A stretch of 64,000 bases of DNA from Streptococcus cristatus ATCC 51100 (GCF_011612585.1 NZ_CP050133.1:806001-870000); one strand, 5' to 3'. Counted from the stretch's first letter, positions 1 to 9,135 are shown. Notes: a model not told the origin generated them from the sequence alone. Translations and numbers: made by a program.

Positions 1-5
1 ATATC

Positions 6-845
6 ATGACCAAAGCAGATACGATTTTTAAAGAGAATATAAAAAAGATTATGGAGCAAGGTGTTTTTTCTGAGAATGCCCGTCCGCGCTACAAGGATGG
101 AAATGTGGCCAACTCTAAATATATCACTGGTTCTTTCGCAGAATACGATTTGAGCAAGGGAGAGTTCCCAATCACGACTCTGCGCCCCATTGCTATCAAG
201 TCTGCCATCAAGGAAGTGCTCTGGATCTATCAAGACCAGTCTAATAGCTTGGAACTGCTCAACGACAAGTATCATGTTCACTATTGGAATGACTGGGAAG
301 TTGGCGACACGGGTACTATTGGCCAGCGCTATGGTGCTGTTGTCAAGAAGCACAATATTATCCATAAAATTCTCCAACAGCTGGAAGCCAATCCTTGGAA
401 TCGTCGCAATATCATCTCTCTCTGGGATTATGAAGCGTTTGAAGAAACAGACGGTCTGCTTCCATGTGCTTTTCAAACCATGTTTGACGTTCGTCGTGTG
501 GATGGGGAGATTTATCTGGATGCGACTCTGACCCAGCGCTCAAATGATATGCTAGTTGCTCACCACATCAATGCTATGCAGTATGTGGCTCTGCAGATGA
601 TGATTGCCAAGCATTTTGGTTGGAAAGTCGGCAAGTTCTTTTACTTTATCAATAACTTGCACATCTATGACAATCAGTTCGAGCAGGCGGAGGAACTCTT
701 ACGCCGAGAACCTAGCGACTGCCAACCTCGACTCGTTTTAAATGTGCCAGATGGGACCAATTTCTTTGATATCAAAGCGGAAGATTTTGAGTTATTAGAT
801 TATGATCCGGTCAAACCTCAACTCAAGTTTGATTTGGCGATTTGA
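6..845 (+). CDS. thyA: Thymidylate synthase
   Basis: Makes dTMP from dUMP with methylene-tetrahydrofolate as carbon donor and reductant; cytoplasmic. The 279-residue protein is full length for the family. The catalytic cysteine is Cys154 in [10 protein letters not shown], followed by the phosphate-binding arginines of DVRR and the QRSNDM motif. The ATG lies six bases into the window, so its ribosome-binding site is not visible. The folate partner, dihydrofolate reductase, is two genes downstream, which is the usual streptococcal linkage. An intrinsic terminator follows at once. Confidence 0.97.
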   Translation: MTKADTIFKENIKKIMEQGVFSENARPRYKDGNVANSKYITGSFAEYDLSKGEFPITTLRPIAIKSAIKEVLWIYQDQSNSLELLNDKYHVHYWNDWEVGDTGTIGQRYGAVVKKHNIIHKILQQLEANPWNRRNIISLWDYEAFEETDGLLPCAFQTMFDVRRVDGEIYLDATLTQRSNDMLVAHHINAMQYVALQMMIAKHFGWKVGKFFYFINNLHIYDNQFEQAEELLRREPSDCQPRLVLNVPDGTNFFDIKAEDFELLDYDPVKPQLKFDLAI

Positions 846-855
846 TTGTATTTTT

Positions 856-884
856 CCTACTGAATGACAGTCAGTAGGTTTTTT
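856..884 (+). terminator. Terminator after thyA
   Basis: An 8-bp stem (CCTACTGA / TCAGTAGG) with a 7-base loop is followed by six T residues. Confidence 0.85.
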
Positions 885-903
885 AATTTTCAAGAGCAAA
901 TGA

Positions 904-931
904 TTGAAATATATTTTGTAAGTGCTATAAT
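904..931 (+). promoter_or_regulatory. Sigma-A promoter for the small secreted protein
   Basis: TTGAAA at 904-909 and TATAAT at 926-931 are separated by 16 bp. The promoter lies just after the thyA terminator and before the gene starting at 980. Confidence 0.6.
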
Positions 932-979
932 GACAATAGATATATGTGTTTCGCTAGTGCCTATCTCGGAGGTATTGAT

Positions 980-1465
980 ATGGAAGCAAATTTTTTAACA
1001 CATAGAAGCAGGAGAAAACTCTTTAGTCTGGGCATTTGTTCATTTTTGCTTGGTCTATCGGTTTCTGTGACACCGATGGCTGTTGTGGGTGCGGATGAAG
1101 TCCAGCAGGCAGAGTCCCAACTTGAGCAAATTGCGGATTCTTCAATGGAAGAAGATGACTTTCTGCAGCTTGTAGACCAAGGTTCGGATGGGGCAAATCA
1201 GGGAAAGAAATCCTATACGATTGATTTGCTTTGTCATGGAAAAGGCCCTAAGAATAAAGGGACCGAGCAAAGCAATGCTGATGCTTCAACTGAAGGTAAG
1301 TCAGTCAAAAGAGAGGGATGCGATATTGATCCCTTAGCGGATAAAAAAGAGGCTGCCACTGCTGAGCCTAAGAAGACAGACTCAACGCTCTTGAATGTCT
1401 CCCTGTTTGGCCTTGTGGCTGCTGTTGTAGGATTTATCTTTGTCAAAAAGATGAAGAAAGGGTGA
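980..1465 (+). CDS. Small secreted or membrane-anchored protein, unknown function
   Basis: I do not recognise this 161-residue protein. I chose the ATG at 980 because GGAGG lies 7 bases upstream; an in-frame ATG at 944 has no such site. Residues 10-38 form a signal-peptide-like hydrophobic stretch ending near VVGADE. The middle is acidic and polar with two cysteines (LLCHG and REGCDID). A hydrophobic segment (LFGLVAAVVGFIFV) and a basic tail (KKMKKG) close it, as in a cell-wall sorting tail, but no LPXTG precedes it. Probably exported and held by the C-terminal helix. Confidence 0.7.
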   Translation: MEANFLTHRSRRKLFSLGICSFLLGLSVSVTPMAVVGADEVQQAESQLEQIADSSMEEDDFLQLVDQGSDGANQGKKSYTIDLLCHGKGPKNKGTEQSNADASTEGKSVKREGCDIDPLADKKEAATAEPKKTDSTLLNVSLFGLVAAVVGFIFVKKMKKG

Positions 1466-1485
1466 TTTACCTAGCAAACGAATAG

Positions 1486-1514
1486 TCGATAATCTTTTTG
1501 GTTATCGATTTTTT
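1486..1514 (+). terminator. Terminator after the secreted protein
   Basis: The stem TCGATAA / TTATCGA is followed by a run of T. Confidence 0.75.
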
Positions 1515-1618
1515 ATCTGGATTGGCTGACAAAAATAAATAGATAGAAGTGATAGTCCAAACAAGTCTTTTTTAATAAATTTTGATAGAATAGAAATATC
1601 AATGTGAAGGATAGAGAA

Positions 1619-2131
1619 ATGACAAAAAAGATTGCGGCGATTTGGGCACAGGATCAAAATGGTCTGATTGGCAAAGACCAAAGCTTGCCATGGCATTTAC
1701 CAGCAGAGTTGAAGCATTTCAAAGAAATCACGACTGGACATGTGATTTTAATGGGTCGGGTGACTTTTGATGGTATGCATCGGCGCGTGCTGCCAAATAG
1801 AAAAACTCTGATTTTGACACGCGATAGGGATTATCAGATTGAAGATGAGCGTGTTTTGGTATTTCATGATCTTTCAGCGGTGTTGAAATGGTACCAAGAG
1901 CAAGAGAAGAATCTCTATATTATCGGTGGCGGCCAGATCTTTTCTTTATTTGAGCATGAATTGGATGAGGTGATTAAGACAGAAATCCATGCTAGCTTGG
2001 AAGGCGATACTTATTTCCCAACAGACTTTGATTTGACACAGTTCGAGGAAGTGAGCAGTCGCTTTCGACCAAAAGATGAAAAAAATGAGTATGATTTCAC
2101 CGTAAAAATCCTCAAAAGAAAGGGTTCATAG
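1619..2131 (+). CDS. folA: Dihydrofolate reductase
   Basis: Reduces dihydrofolate to tetrahydrofolate with NADPH, regenerating the cofactor oxidised by ThyA and forming the target of trimethoprim. The 170-residue protein shows the family N-terminus ([16 protein letters not shown], then LPWHLPAEL), the NADPH-binding [11 protein letters not shown] and the IIGGGQIF strand. The ATG at 1619 is preferred over an in-frame GTG at 1604 because AAGGA stands just before it and the family begins at MTKK. A small membrane-protein gene starts 2 bases after its stop. Confidence 0.96.
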   Translation: MTKKIAAIWAQDQNGLIGKDQSLPWHLPAELKHFKEITTGHVILMGRVTFDGMHRRVLPNRKTLILTRDRDYQIEDERVLVFHDLSAVLKWYQEQEKNLYIIGGGQIFSLFEHELDEVIKTEIHASLEGDTYFPTDFDLTQFEEVSSRFRPKDEKNEYDFTVKILKRKGS

Positions 2132-2133
2132 GA

Positions 2134-2304
2134 ATGGAAAGAAGTGTTTTTGGTTTTTTTACGGCCTTTTTATGTGCAATTTGTCTGATCTGTTCGCTTC
2201 AGACTTTTCGTAAAAAACGTTATGGATTGGCTATTTTATTTTTGTTAAATGCTTTTACGAATCTTGTTAATTCCATCCATGCTTTTTATATGACCCTCTT
2301 TTAA
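2134..2304 (+). CDS. Small two-helix membrane protein between DHFR and clpX
   Basis: A 56-codon ORF (begins MERSVFGFFTAFLCAICLIC) starts 2 bases after the folA stop. It has two hydrophobic segments (about 5-22 and 32-50) split by a basic patch (FRKKRYG), as in a two-pass membrane protein. Streptococcal genomes usually carry a small hypothetical gene at this place between folA and clpX, which supports it being real. Its function is unknown, and the AGGA upstream is unusually close to the ATG, suggesting coupling to folA. Confidence 0.6.
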   Translation: MERSVFGFFTAFLCAICLICSLQTFRKKRYGLAILFLLNAFTNLVNSIHAFYMTLF

Positions 2305-2349
2305 AATGTAAATAAAAATTGAATTAGAAATTTAGAATGGGAGTAAAAA

Positions 2350-3579
2350 ATGCCTACAAATCGTAATAATGAGATGATGGTATATTGTTCTTTCTGTGGA
2401 AAGAATCAGGACGAAGTCCAAAAAATTATTGCGGGCAACAATGCCTTTATCTGTAATGAATGTGTCGAGTTGGCGCAGGAAATTATTCGAGAAGAATTAG
2501 CTGAGGAAGTTTTAGCTGATCTTTCTGAAGTACCAAAACCACAAGAATTGCTCAATATTTTGAACCACTATGTGATTGGTCAAGATCGGGCTAAGCGGGC
2601 TTTGGCAGTTGCTGTTTACAATCACTATAAGCGGATTAATTTTCATGACAGTCGCGAAGAGGATGATGTGGAACTACAAAAATCAAACATCCTCATGATT
2701 GGTCCAACTGGATCTGGGAAAACATTCCTGGCTCAGACCTTGGCGCGCAGTCTCAATGTTCCTTTTGCTATTGCGGATGCCACTGCTTTGACTGAGGCTG
2801 GCTATGTTGGTGAAGATGTCGAAAATATCTTGCTCAAGCTTTTACAAGCAGCAGATTTTAATATTGAACGGGCAGAACGTGGTATCATCTATGTGGATGA
2901 AATCGACAAGATTGCTAAGAAGAGCGAAAATGTTTCTATCACCCGTGATGTTTCAGGTGAGGGTGTTCAGCAAGCCTTGCTGAAGATTATCGAAGGAACG
3001 GTAGCCAGCGTGCCTCCTCAAGGTGGTCGTAAGCATCCACAGCAAGAAATGATTCAGGTTGATACCAAGAATATTCTCTTTATTGTTGGTGGTGCTTTTG
3101 ACGGTATCGAAGAGATTGTCAAGCAACGTCTTGGTGAGAAGATTATCGGTTTCGGTCAAAATAATAAGGCAATTGACGAGGGTGCGTCATATATGCAGGC
3201 CATTGTCGCTGACGATATTCAAAAATTTGGGATTATTCCTGAGTTGATTGGTCGTTTGCCAGTTTTTGCAGCTCTAGAGCAGCTGACTGTTGATGACTTA
3301 GTTCGCATTTTAAGTGAACCGAGAAATGCACTAGTGAAGCAATACCAAACCTTGCTTTCTTATGATGATGTTGAGCTTGAATTTGACGAGGAAGCCCTGC
3401 AAGCCATTGCGAGAAAAGCCATCGAACGTAAGACAGGTGCGCGTGGACTTCGTTCAATTATTGAAGAAACCATGATGGATGTCATGTTTGAAGTGCCAAG
3501 TCAGGAAAATGTTAAGCTGGTTCGTATCACGAAGGAAGCAGTGGATGGCACAGACAAGCCAATCTTAGAAACTGCCTAG
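2350..3579 (+). CDS. clpX: ClpX, ATPase subunit of the ClpXP protease
   Basis: AAA+ unfoldase that feeds substrates to ClpP. The 409-residue protein has the N-terminal C4 zinc domain (Cys13, Cys16, Cys35, Cys38), Walker A GPTGSGKT (118-125), Walker [10 protein letters not shown] and the sensor-2 GARGLRS. The ATG follows GGGAG by six bases. ysxC begins 9 bases after the stop, the widespread Firmicute clpX-ysxC pairing, so the two are almost certainly cotranscribed. Confidence 0.98.
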   Translation: MPTNRNNEMMVYCSFCGKNQDEVQKIIAGNNAFICNECVELAQEIIREELAEEVLADLSEVPKPQELLNILNHYVIGQDRAKRALAVAVYNHYKRINFHDSREEDDVELQKSNILMIGPTGSGKTFLAQTLARSLNVPFAIADATALTEAGYVGEDVENILLKLLQAADFNIERAERGIIYVDEIDKIAKKSENVSITRDVSGEGVQQALLKIIEGTVASVPPQGGRKHPQQEMIQVDTKNILFIVGGAFDGIEEIVKQRLGEKIIGFGQNNKAIDEGASYMQAIVADDIQKFGIIPELIGRLPVFAALEQLTVDDLVRILSEPRNALVKQYQTLLSYDDVELEFDEEALQAIARKAIERKTGARGLRSIIEETMMDVMFEVPSQENVKLVRITKEAVDGTDKPILETA

Positions 3580-3588
3580 GGGAAGCTT

Positions 3589-4176
3589 ATGGAAATCAAT
3601 ACACATAATGCTGAGATTTTACTGAGCGCAGCCAATAAATCGCATTACCCGCAGGATGATATCCCAGAAATCGCCTTGGCGGGTCGCTCCAATGTTGGTA
3701 AATCTAGTTTTATCAATACTCTGCTCAATCGTAAAAATCTAGCACGAACTTCAGGCAAGCCTGGTAAAACGCAACTGTTGAATTTTTTCAATATCGATGA
3801 CAAGCTCCGTTTTGTGGACGTTCCTGGCTATGGTTATGCCAAGGTTTCGAAAACAGAGCGAGCTAAATGGGGCAAAATGATTGAGGAATACTTGACCAGT
3901 CGGGACAATCTGCGAGCGGTCGTGAGCCTAGTAGACTTACGCCATGATCCTAGTGCGGATGATGTGCAGATGTATGAATTCCTCAAATACTATGAAATTC
4001 CAGTTATTGTTGTGGCTACCAAGGCTGATAAAATTCCGCGAGGTAAGTGGAATAAGCATGAAAGTGCCATTAAGAAAAAGCTGGACTTTGATAAAACTGA
4101 TGATTTTATTATCTTTTCTTCAGTTGATAAAACTGGTCTTGATCAAGCCTGGGATGCGATTTTAGGCAAGATCTAG
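3589..4176 (+). CDS. ysxC: Ribosome biogenesis GTP-binding protein YsxC/EngB
   Basis: Essential small GTPase for late assembly of the 50S ribosomal subunit. The 195-residue protein has the G1 motif GRSNVGKSS (32-40), a switch region with [12 protein letters not shown]3 [10 protein letters not shown] and G4 TKAD. It lies directly behind clpX with its own GGGGAAG site and is followed by a terminator. Confidence 0.97.
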   Translation: MEINTHNAEILLSAANKSHYPQDDIPEIALAGRSNVGKSSFINTLLNRKNLARTSGKPGKTQLLNFFNIDDKLRFVDVPGYGYAKVSKTERAKWGKMIEEYLTSRDNLRAVVSLVDLRHDPSADDVQMYEFLKYYEIPVIVVATKADKIPRGKWNKHESAIKKKLDFDKTDDFIIFSSVDKTGLDQAWDAILGKI

Positions 4177-4228
4177 ATGTTAGATTTTATCGGAATGATA
4201 GTTGAACTTTCAGAGTTTAAGATCATAG

Positions 4229-4264
4229 CCTGATTCCGTATGGGTTGGAGTCAGGTTATTTTTA
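4229..4264 (+). terminator. Terminator after ysxC
   Basis: CCTGATTCC pairs with GGAGTCAGG (one G-T wobble) and a T-rich tract follows. In the rest of the 4177-4468 gap I see no convincing gene. Confidence 0.65.
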
Positions 4265-4468
4265 TCTTCAGTTCAGTCTGTATATCTTAGTGATAAGACT
4301 CATTATGCAAGCCAAACGAGGAAGTTTTGAATGGAACAATCGTGGCTTGTAAAACTTATATTCGTAGAAGATCTAAAAAATGTCATATACTTGTAATTTA
4401 TTGCTAATGTTATTTTGTTTTTAGTATGTTACAATAGTAGAATAAATATTGTATTTAGGAGAAAGACT

Positions 4469-5176
4469 GTGAAGAAGAGAATTTCAAAAGAAAGAAAAAA
4501 ACTTTTGACAGGTTTGACAGGTTTGGCAGTGATGGCCTCAACCGTTGTCTTTGGTCTGGCTTTGTCAAAGCAAATCAAGCCAGCAAGTGCAAATGATGCT
4601 GTTCAGCAGCCATTGAACCAAACAGAATATTTCATTTCACAAATCAGTGAGCCGGCTCGCCAGTTGGCTCAGGATAATGATCTATATGCTTCTGTGATGA
4701 TTGCACAAGCTATTTTAGAGAGTGGTTCTGGCCAGTCTGGTCTATCAGGCTATCCTCACTATAATTTGTTTGGGATTAAAGGAGCTTATGCTGGTCAGTC
4801 AGCGACGATGGAGACCTTGGAAGAAGATGGTCAGGGCAATACTTACGCAATCAATGATCAATTCCGCTCTTACTCAAGTTACGCTGAGTCACTTCAGGAT
4901 TATGTCTACGTCTTGAGACAAAGTCATTTTGCGGGAGCTTGGAAGAGCAATGCCCCGACTTATCAAGATGCGACAGCTGCCTTGACAGGTGTATATGCAA
5001 CGGATAGTCATTACTATGCAAAATTGAACTATCTGATTGAAGCATACAATCTGACTCAGTTTGATTCGCCTAGCTATCAGACAGGAGCGTCTAATATGGT
5101 TTACAATCCTTACCGTGGACAATACACGACTCAAGATGTTCTGGAAACAGATCAAGCATGGGCATCACATAACTAG
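4469..5176 (+). CDS. Secreted glucosaminidase-type peptidoglycan hydrolase
   Basis: Predicted beta-N-acetylglucosaminidase (GH73 type) cutting cell-wall glycan. The start is a GTG at 4469, nine bases after AGGAGA; an upstream in-frame TTG lacks a site. Of 235 residues, about the first 40 form a basic N-terminus and signal helix ending near ASAND. The catalytic domain follows, with AQAILESGSGQSGLS (catalytic Glu), YNLFGIKG and the YATDSHYYAKLN motif. It lacks choline-binding or SH3 repeats, so wall attachment is not apparent. Monocistronic, between two terminators. Confidence 0.85.
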   Translation: MKKRISKERKKLLTGLTGLAVMASTVVFGLALSKQIKPASANDAVQQPLNQTEYFISQISEPARQLAQDNDLYASVMIAQAILESGSGQSGLSGYPHYNLFGIKGAYAGQSATMETLEEDGQGNTYAINDQFRSYSSYAESLQDYVYVLRQSHFAGAWKSNAPTYQDATAALTGVYATDSHYYAKLNYLIEAYNLTQFDSPSYQTGASNMVYNPYRGQYTTQDVLETDQAWASHN

Positions 5177-5181
5177 ATAAG

Positions 5182-5210
5182 AAAAAAGAGATTGTAATAA
5201 TCTCTTTTTT
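5182..5210 (+). terminator. Terminator after the glucosaminidase
   Basis: A perfect 12-bp stem (AAAAAAGAGATT / AATCTCTTTTTT) with a 5-base loop; the reverse strand is equally terminator-like. Confidence 0.85.
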
Positions 5211-5312
5211 GTGTTTTACTAATAAAGTAGACGATCATTTCAAATAAGCAGACTTATTTATCTTTAGCAAAACTGACTAATTTGCTATTTTAGAAAAGGC
5301 TTAAGGAGCAAG

Positions 5313-6260
5313 ATGGGAGCGTTTAAAGACTTACTTGAAAAGCAAGACATAATAATTCTAGATGGTGCTTTGGGGACAGAGCTGGAGAGGCAGGGCTATG
5401 ATGTTTCTGGTCGGCTTTGGTCAGCCAAGTACTTGCTTGAGAATCCTCAGATTATCCAAGGCCTGCATGAGGACTATGTTCGGGCGGGCAGTGACATTAT
5501 CACCACTTCCAGTTATCAGGCCAACATTCCAGCTTTTGTCGAAGAAGGATTGAGTTTAGATAAGGCTTATGAACTCTTCAAAGAGACGGTCTTTTTGGCA
5601 CAGGCAGCTATCAAAAATGTTTGGCAGGGGTTATCGCTAGATGAGCAGAAGAAGCGCTCTTATCCTTTGATAGCTGGGTCGGTCGGACCATATGCTGCTT
5701 ATCTGGCTGATGGTTCGGAGTACACAGGAGCCTATCACTTGAGTGAGGAGGAATTTAAAGACTTTCATCGTCCGCGTATTCAGGCCTTGCTGGATGCGGG
5801 CTGTGACTTATTGGCACTTGAAACAATTCCTAACGGAGCAGAAACCAAGGCGCTTGTTCATTTACTATCAGAAGCATTTCCGCAGGTGGAAGCCTATTTA
5901 TCTTTTACCGCTCAAACGGTATCAGCGATTTCGGATGGAACACTGATAGAAGAAGTTGGACGCTTGGCTCAGTCGAGTCCACAAGTATTAGCTGTCGGTT
6001 TTAACTGCACAGCTCCACATTTGATTGCTCCTTTATTAGAAAAGTTGAAACAGGTGTGCGATAAGCCCTTGCTGTCCTATCCAAATTCTGGAGAGATCTA
6101 TAATGTGGCGACGAATACTTGGCAGGACAATCCTGAGCAGCAGCTCTGTTTAACTGATTACAGCCATCTTTGGAAGAAGCAGGGCGTTCAGCTTTTTGGC
6201 GGTTGCTGTCGAACTCGGCCAGAAGATATAAGGCGGCTAGCAGGCGAACTAAGAACTTGA
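5313..6260 (+). CDS. mmuM: Homocysteine S-methyltransferase
   Basis: Zinc-dependent methyltransferase that makes methionine from homocysteine, usually with S-methylmethionine or S-adenosylmethionine as donor. The 315-residue protein starts in family style (ILDGALGTELERQG) and carries the zinc ligands in GFNCTAP and GGCCRTRPEDI. The ATG follows AAGGAG. No S-methylmethionine permease is adjacent, unlike the mmuP-mmuM arrangement elsewhere, so the donor cannot be read from context. Confidence 0.92.
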   Translation: MGAFKDLLEKQDIIILDGALGTELERQGYDVSGRLWSAKYLLENPQIIQGLHEDYVRAGSDIITTSSYQANIPAFVEEGLSLDKAYELFKETVFLAQAAIKNVWQGLSLDEQKKRSYPLIAGSVGPYAAYLADGSEYTGAYHLSEEEFKDFHRPRIQALLDAGCDLLALETIPNGAETKALVHLLSEAFPQVEAYLSFTAQTVSAISDGTLIEEVGRLAQSSPQVLAVGFNCTAPHLIAPLLEKLKQVCDKPLLSYPNSGEIYNVATNTWQDNPEQQLCLTDYSHLWKKQGVQLFGGCCRTRPEDIRRLAGELRT

Positions 6261-6307
6261 AATATAGTATTCCAATTTCAAGTTCAAATTTAGAAAAAAA
6301 AACTTAC

Positions 6308-6345
6308 AGAAAACGCTTTCGAAAAATAAAAGTTTGTGATATACT
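6308..6345 (+). promoter_or_regulatory. Promoter of the formate/nitrite channel with an overlapping cre site
   Basis: AGAAAACGCTTTCG (6308-6321) is one or two bases from the ideal palindromic CcpA operator. TATACT (6340-6345) is preceded by TG as an extended -10. The cre covers the expected -35 region, so CcpA binding would be expected to repress. This is predicted from sequence only. Confidence 0.65.
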
Positions 6346-6375
6346 GTACATAGTTTAACTTAGAGGAGAATTATT

Positions 6376-7173
6376 ATGGTCGAATCGACATTTATTCCAA
6401 AAATAGAAGCAGCTTGCCGTAAGAAAGAAGGCTTGTTCGACACAAACAAAGGGAAGTATGCTGTCCGCTCTATCTTTGCGGGGGCCTTTCTGACCTTCAG
6501 TACAGGAGCAGGAGCTATTGCGGCAGACTTGACAAATAAGATTGTTCCAGGCACAGGACGCTTTCTCTTTCCTTTTATCTTCGCTTGGGGATTGGCCTAT
6601 ATCGTCTTTCTGAATGCTGAGCTGGTGACTTCTAACATGATGTTTCTGACAGCTGGCACTTTCTTGAAGAAGATTGATTGGAAAAAAGCACTGATTATTT
6701 TGTTCTATTGTACTTTCTTTAACTTGATTGGGGCTTTGATAGCTGGTTGGCTTTTTGCTAATTCAGCGGCTTATGCGGGACTTAGTAAGGAAAGTTTCAT
6801 TGCTGGTGTTGTACAGATGAAACTTGCCCGCTCCAATGAGCTTATTTTACTTGAGGGAATACTAGCCAATGTCTTCGTTAATATTGCGATTCTTTCCTTC
6901 GTCTTGGTGAAAGATAGCACAGCTAAGCTTTTCTTAGTTATTTCAGCCATTTATATGTTTGTATTCTTAACCAACGAACACTTGGCGGCTAACTTTGCTT
7001 CTTTTGCTATCGTTAAGTTTAGTTCAGCTGCGTCACAGGTGGCAAATTTTGGTATTGGAAATATCCTGCGTCACTGGGCTGTGACCTTCGTAGGAAACTT
7101 GATTGGTGGTGGTCTTCTAATCGGTCTGCCATATGCTTGGTTCAATAAAAAAGAAGAACATTATGTAGATTAA
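6376..7173 (+). CDS. Formate/nitrite transporter family channel
   Basis: Membrane channel of the FocA/NirC (FNT) family for small monovalent anions. The 265-residue protein has about six hydrophobic segments, with the family pattern GAFLTFSTGAGAIAAD near the start and FLTNEHLAANFASFA in the fourth-fifth segment. In a lactic-acid bacterium the likely job is export of formate made by pyruvate formate-lyase, and the cre site upstream fits that. Monocistronic. A nitrite-type function cannot be excluded. Confidence 0.9.
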   Translation: MVESTFIPKIEAACRKKEGLFDTNKGKYAVRSIFAGAFLTFSTGAGAIAADLTNKIVPGTGRFLFPFIFAWGLAYIVFLNAELVTSNMMFLTAGTFLKKIDWKKALIILFYCTFFNLIGALIAGWLFANSAAYAGLSKESFIAGVVQMKLARSNELILLEGILANVFVNIAILSFVLVKDSTAKLFLVISAIYMFVFLTNEHLAANFASFAIVKFSSAASQVANFGIGNILRHWAVTFVGNLIGGGLLIGLPYAWFNKKEEHYVD

Positions 7174-7301
7174 AATGTAGTCTTAGGGCTACATTTTTTT
7201 GAAGAAACGACGCTCTGATTCTTGTCTAGATTTTCCTAAATTGACAAACATATAAAATTTTGTTAAACTTTATTAATATTTTTATATTTAAGGAGATCTT
7301 G

Positions 7302-7643
7302 ATGAATAAACTTACTATTCAAGCACCAGATGGCAGCAATGTTAAGACTTTGTCACCTATGTACTCTATTACAACCTTGCTATTTAACTTTTTCGTTCCT
7401 CTTTTTCGTAAAGACTGGAAATACTTTGGGATCATGCTTGGATCACTGTTTGTATTTGCTGTGATTGCAACACTTCTTATCCCAGATGATTTCTTGAGAC
7501 CTGTAGGAACTGCCTACAACTTGTTTTGGGCCTTTTTCTATAATCGTCTTTGGATAAAAGACCGAGTTTTCACTGATGGTTGGGTGCCTGCTGACGATGC
7601 TAGTAAAGCCTTGCTTGACAAGACTTTTCCTAAAAATGCATAA
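7302..7643 (+). CDS. Small membrane protein, DUF2628-like
   Basis: A 113-residue protein; the ATG at 7302 has AAGGAG upstream, while the longer frame from 7260 has none. It has two hydrophobic segments (about 23-60 and 63-83) and a C-terminal soluble part with FYNRLWIKDRVFTDGWVPAD. The layout resembles small DUF2628-type proteins, but I hold that assignment loosely and propose no function. A strong terminator separates it from the rplJ operon. Confidence 0.7.
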   Translation: MNKLTIQAPDGSNVKTLSPMYSITTLLFNFFVPLFRKDWKYFGIMLGSLFVFAVIATLLIPDDFLRPVGTAYNLFWAFFYNRLWIKDRVFTDGWVPADDASKALLDKTFPKNA

Positions 7644-7650
7644 AAAAAGT

Positions 7651-7686
7651 AAAAAGATTGCACAAAAAGCTTGCAATCTTTTTTTT
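7651..7686 (+). terminator. Terminator before the rplJ operon
   Basis: AAAAGATTGCA / TGCAATCTTTT stem followed by a long T tract. The right arm also supplies the TTGCAA -35 of the next promoter. Confidence 0.85.
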
Positions 7687-7699
7687 CTTTTGCTATAAT
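7671..7699 (+). promoter_or_regulatory. Promoter of rplJ-rplL
   Basis: TTGCAA (7671-7676), a 17-bp spacer, and TATAAT (7694-7699) preceded by TGC as an extended -10. It overlaps the upstream terminator. Confidence 0.8.
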
Positions 7700-7718
7700 T
7701 ATCAATGGTTTGAAAAAA

Positions 7719-7835
7719 CTGCCTAAGACAGTAGGGGAGCTCGACTCATAAAAATCCTACCGAGGACAAAACGTATCATGTAAAAGAAGCGTATTGTACT
7801 TTCGTGTCTAGGTTTGGGCGCGTTTTTCTTTTAGA
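7719..7835 (+). promoter_or_regulatory. Ribosomal protein L10 leader
   Basis: The segment has the conserved core of the Firmicute L10 leader: CCTAAGACAGTAGG pairing with CCTACCGAGG around a GGGGAGC bulge. A downstream GC segment with a T tract (GCGCGTTTTTCTTTT, about 7819-7833) may act as the expression platform. L10 with L7/L12 binds such leaders to repress its own operon. Confidence 0.85.
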
Positions 7836-7876
7836 AAAATTCCCCAAGCAAAATAATTACGGAGGTGAAACACTAA

Positions 7877-8377
7877 ATGAGTGAAGCAATTATTGCTAAA
7901 AAAGCAGAATTAGTTGACGTAGTAGCTGAGAAAATGAAAGCTGCTGCATCAATCGTTGTTGTGGACGCTCGTGGTTTGACAGTTGAGCAAGATACTGTTC
8001 TTCGTCGTGAGCTTCGTGGAAGCGAAGTTGAGTACAAAGTGATTAAAAACTCAATCTTACGTCGTGCAGCTGAAAAAGCTGGTCTTGAAGATCTTGCATC
8101 AGTATTTGTTGGACCATCTGCAGTAGCATTTTCTAATGAAGATGTTATCGCACCAGCGAAAATCTTGAACGATTTTGCTAAGAATGCAGAAGCACTTGAA
8201 ATCAAAGGTGGTGCTATCGAAGGCGCTGTCGCATCAAAAGAAGAGATTCTTGCACTTGCAACTCTTCCAAACCGCGAAGGACTTCTTTCTATGCTCCTTT
8301 CTGTACTTCAAGCGCCAGTTCGCAACGTTGCACTTGCTGTCAAAGCAGTTGCAGACAACAAAGAAGACGCAGCTTAA
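7877..8377 (+). CDS. rplJ: 50S ribosomal protein L10
   Basis: Base of the L7/L12 stalk; binds 23S rRNA and carries L7/L12 dimers. The 166 residues are the normal length, with the RNA-binding N-terminal part ([33 protein letters not shown]) and the C-terminal helix that binds L7/L12. A GGAGGTG site precedes the ATG. It is autoregulated through the leader upstream. Confidence 0.98.
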   Translation: MSEAIIAKKAELVDVVAEKMKAAASIVVVDARGLTVEQDTVLRRELRGSEVEYKVIKNSILRRAAEKAGLEDLASVFVGPSAVAFSNEDVIAPAKILNDFAKNAEALEIKGGAIEGAVASKEEILALATLPNREGLLSMLLSVLQAPVRNVALAVKAVADNKEDAA

Positions 8378-8450
8378 TCTTAAGCTACGCAGCGTAGCCT
8401 AGCTACAAAACATTATTATAAAAATAAAAACTTATTTGGAGGAAATAACA

Positions 8451-8819
8451 ATGGCATTGAACATTGAAAACATTATTGCTGAAATTAAAGAAGCTTCAAT
8501 CCTTGAATTGAACGACCTTGTAAAAGCTATCGAAGAAGAATTTGGTGTAACTGCAGCTGCTCCTGTAGCTGTTGCTGCAGCTGGTGCTGCTGACGCTGGT
8601 GCTGCTAAAGATTCATTTGACGTTGAATTGACAGCTGCTGGTGACAAAAAAGTTGGCGTTATCAAAGTTGTACGTGAAATCACTGGTCTTGGCCTTAAAG
8701 AAGCTAAAGAACTTGTTGATGGTGCACCAGGTGTCATCAAAGAGGGCGTTCCAACTGCAGAAGCTGAAGAAATCAAAGCTAAATTGGAAGAAGCTGGAGC
8801 TTCAGTTACTCTTAAATAA
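8451..8819 (+). CDS. rplL: 50S ribosomal protein L7/L12
   Basis: Flexible stalk protein that recruits translation factors. It has 122 residues: an N-terminal dimerisation part, an Ala/Gly hinge ([18 protein letters not shown]) and the conserved C-terminal domain ([20 protein letters not shown]). The start is the ATG at 8451 behind GGAGG; the in-frame TTG at 8436 lies inside that site. Second and last gene of the operon. Confidence 0.98.
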   Translation: MALNIENIIAEIKEASILELNDLVKAIEEEFGVTAAAPVAVAAAGAADAGAAKDSFDVELTAAGDKKVGVIKVVREITGLGLKEAKELVDGAPGVIKEGVPTAEAEEIKAKLEEAGASVTLK

Positions 8820-8916
8820 TCGTTTATCGATTGCTTAGGACTGAAAGCCTAGTATTAAAGCCTTTTCGTTGAGTTAAGGCAATTAAAAAATAGGAAGTTT
8901 GTTTGAAACTTCCCCA

Positions 8917-8954
8917 AAAACACCCCCACAAAGTATTGTGGGGGTGTTTTGTAT
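8917..8954 (+). terminator. Strong terminator after rplL
   Basis: AAAACACCCCCACAA pairs with TTGTGGGGGTGTTTT, a GC-rich stem with T tract. A second, weaker hairpin (GGAAGTTT / AAACTTCC) lies just upstream at about 8893-8913. The rest of the 8820-9135 gap holds only the cas6 promoter. Confidence 0.92.
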
Positions 8955-9061
8955 TTTTAGGAATAAAGTTTTTACATCAAGATTGAAGAGACTTCATTGA
9001 ATTAGGGGACTTGGAAGGAATGTTCTATTTTACTAAAGCTGATAAACTTTAATGTTGTAAA

Positions 9062-9090
9062 TTGACAGCGTTTACATTTTCGTGTAATAT
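9062..9090 (+). promoter_or_regulatory. cas6 promoter with an overlapping consensus cre site
   Basis: A perfect TTGACA (9062-9067), 17-bp spacer and TAATAT (9085-9090). TGACAGCGTTTACA at 9063-9076 fits the CcpA operator consensus TGWNANCGNTNWCA at every fixed position and covers most of the -35 and part of the spacer. Predicts a strong promoter shut off by CcpA on preferred sugars. AAGGAGG and the cas6 ATG follow. Confidence 0.8.
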
Positions 9091-9135
9091 CAATACTATA
9101 GGACAAACATATATTAATTTAAGGAGGAAACTAGG

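Noticed and set aside
4330-4395. A possible 21-codon peptide (MEQSWLVKLIFVEDLKNVIYL) before the glucosaminidase
   Set aside because: AGGA is present upstream, but the frame is too short to separate from chance and nothing supports conservation.
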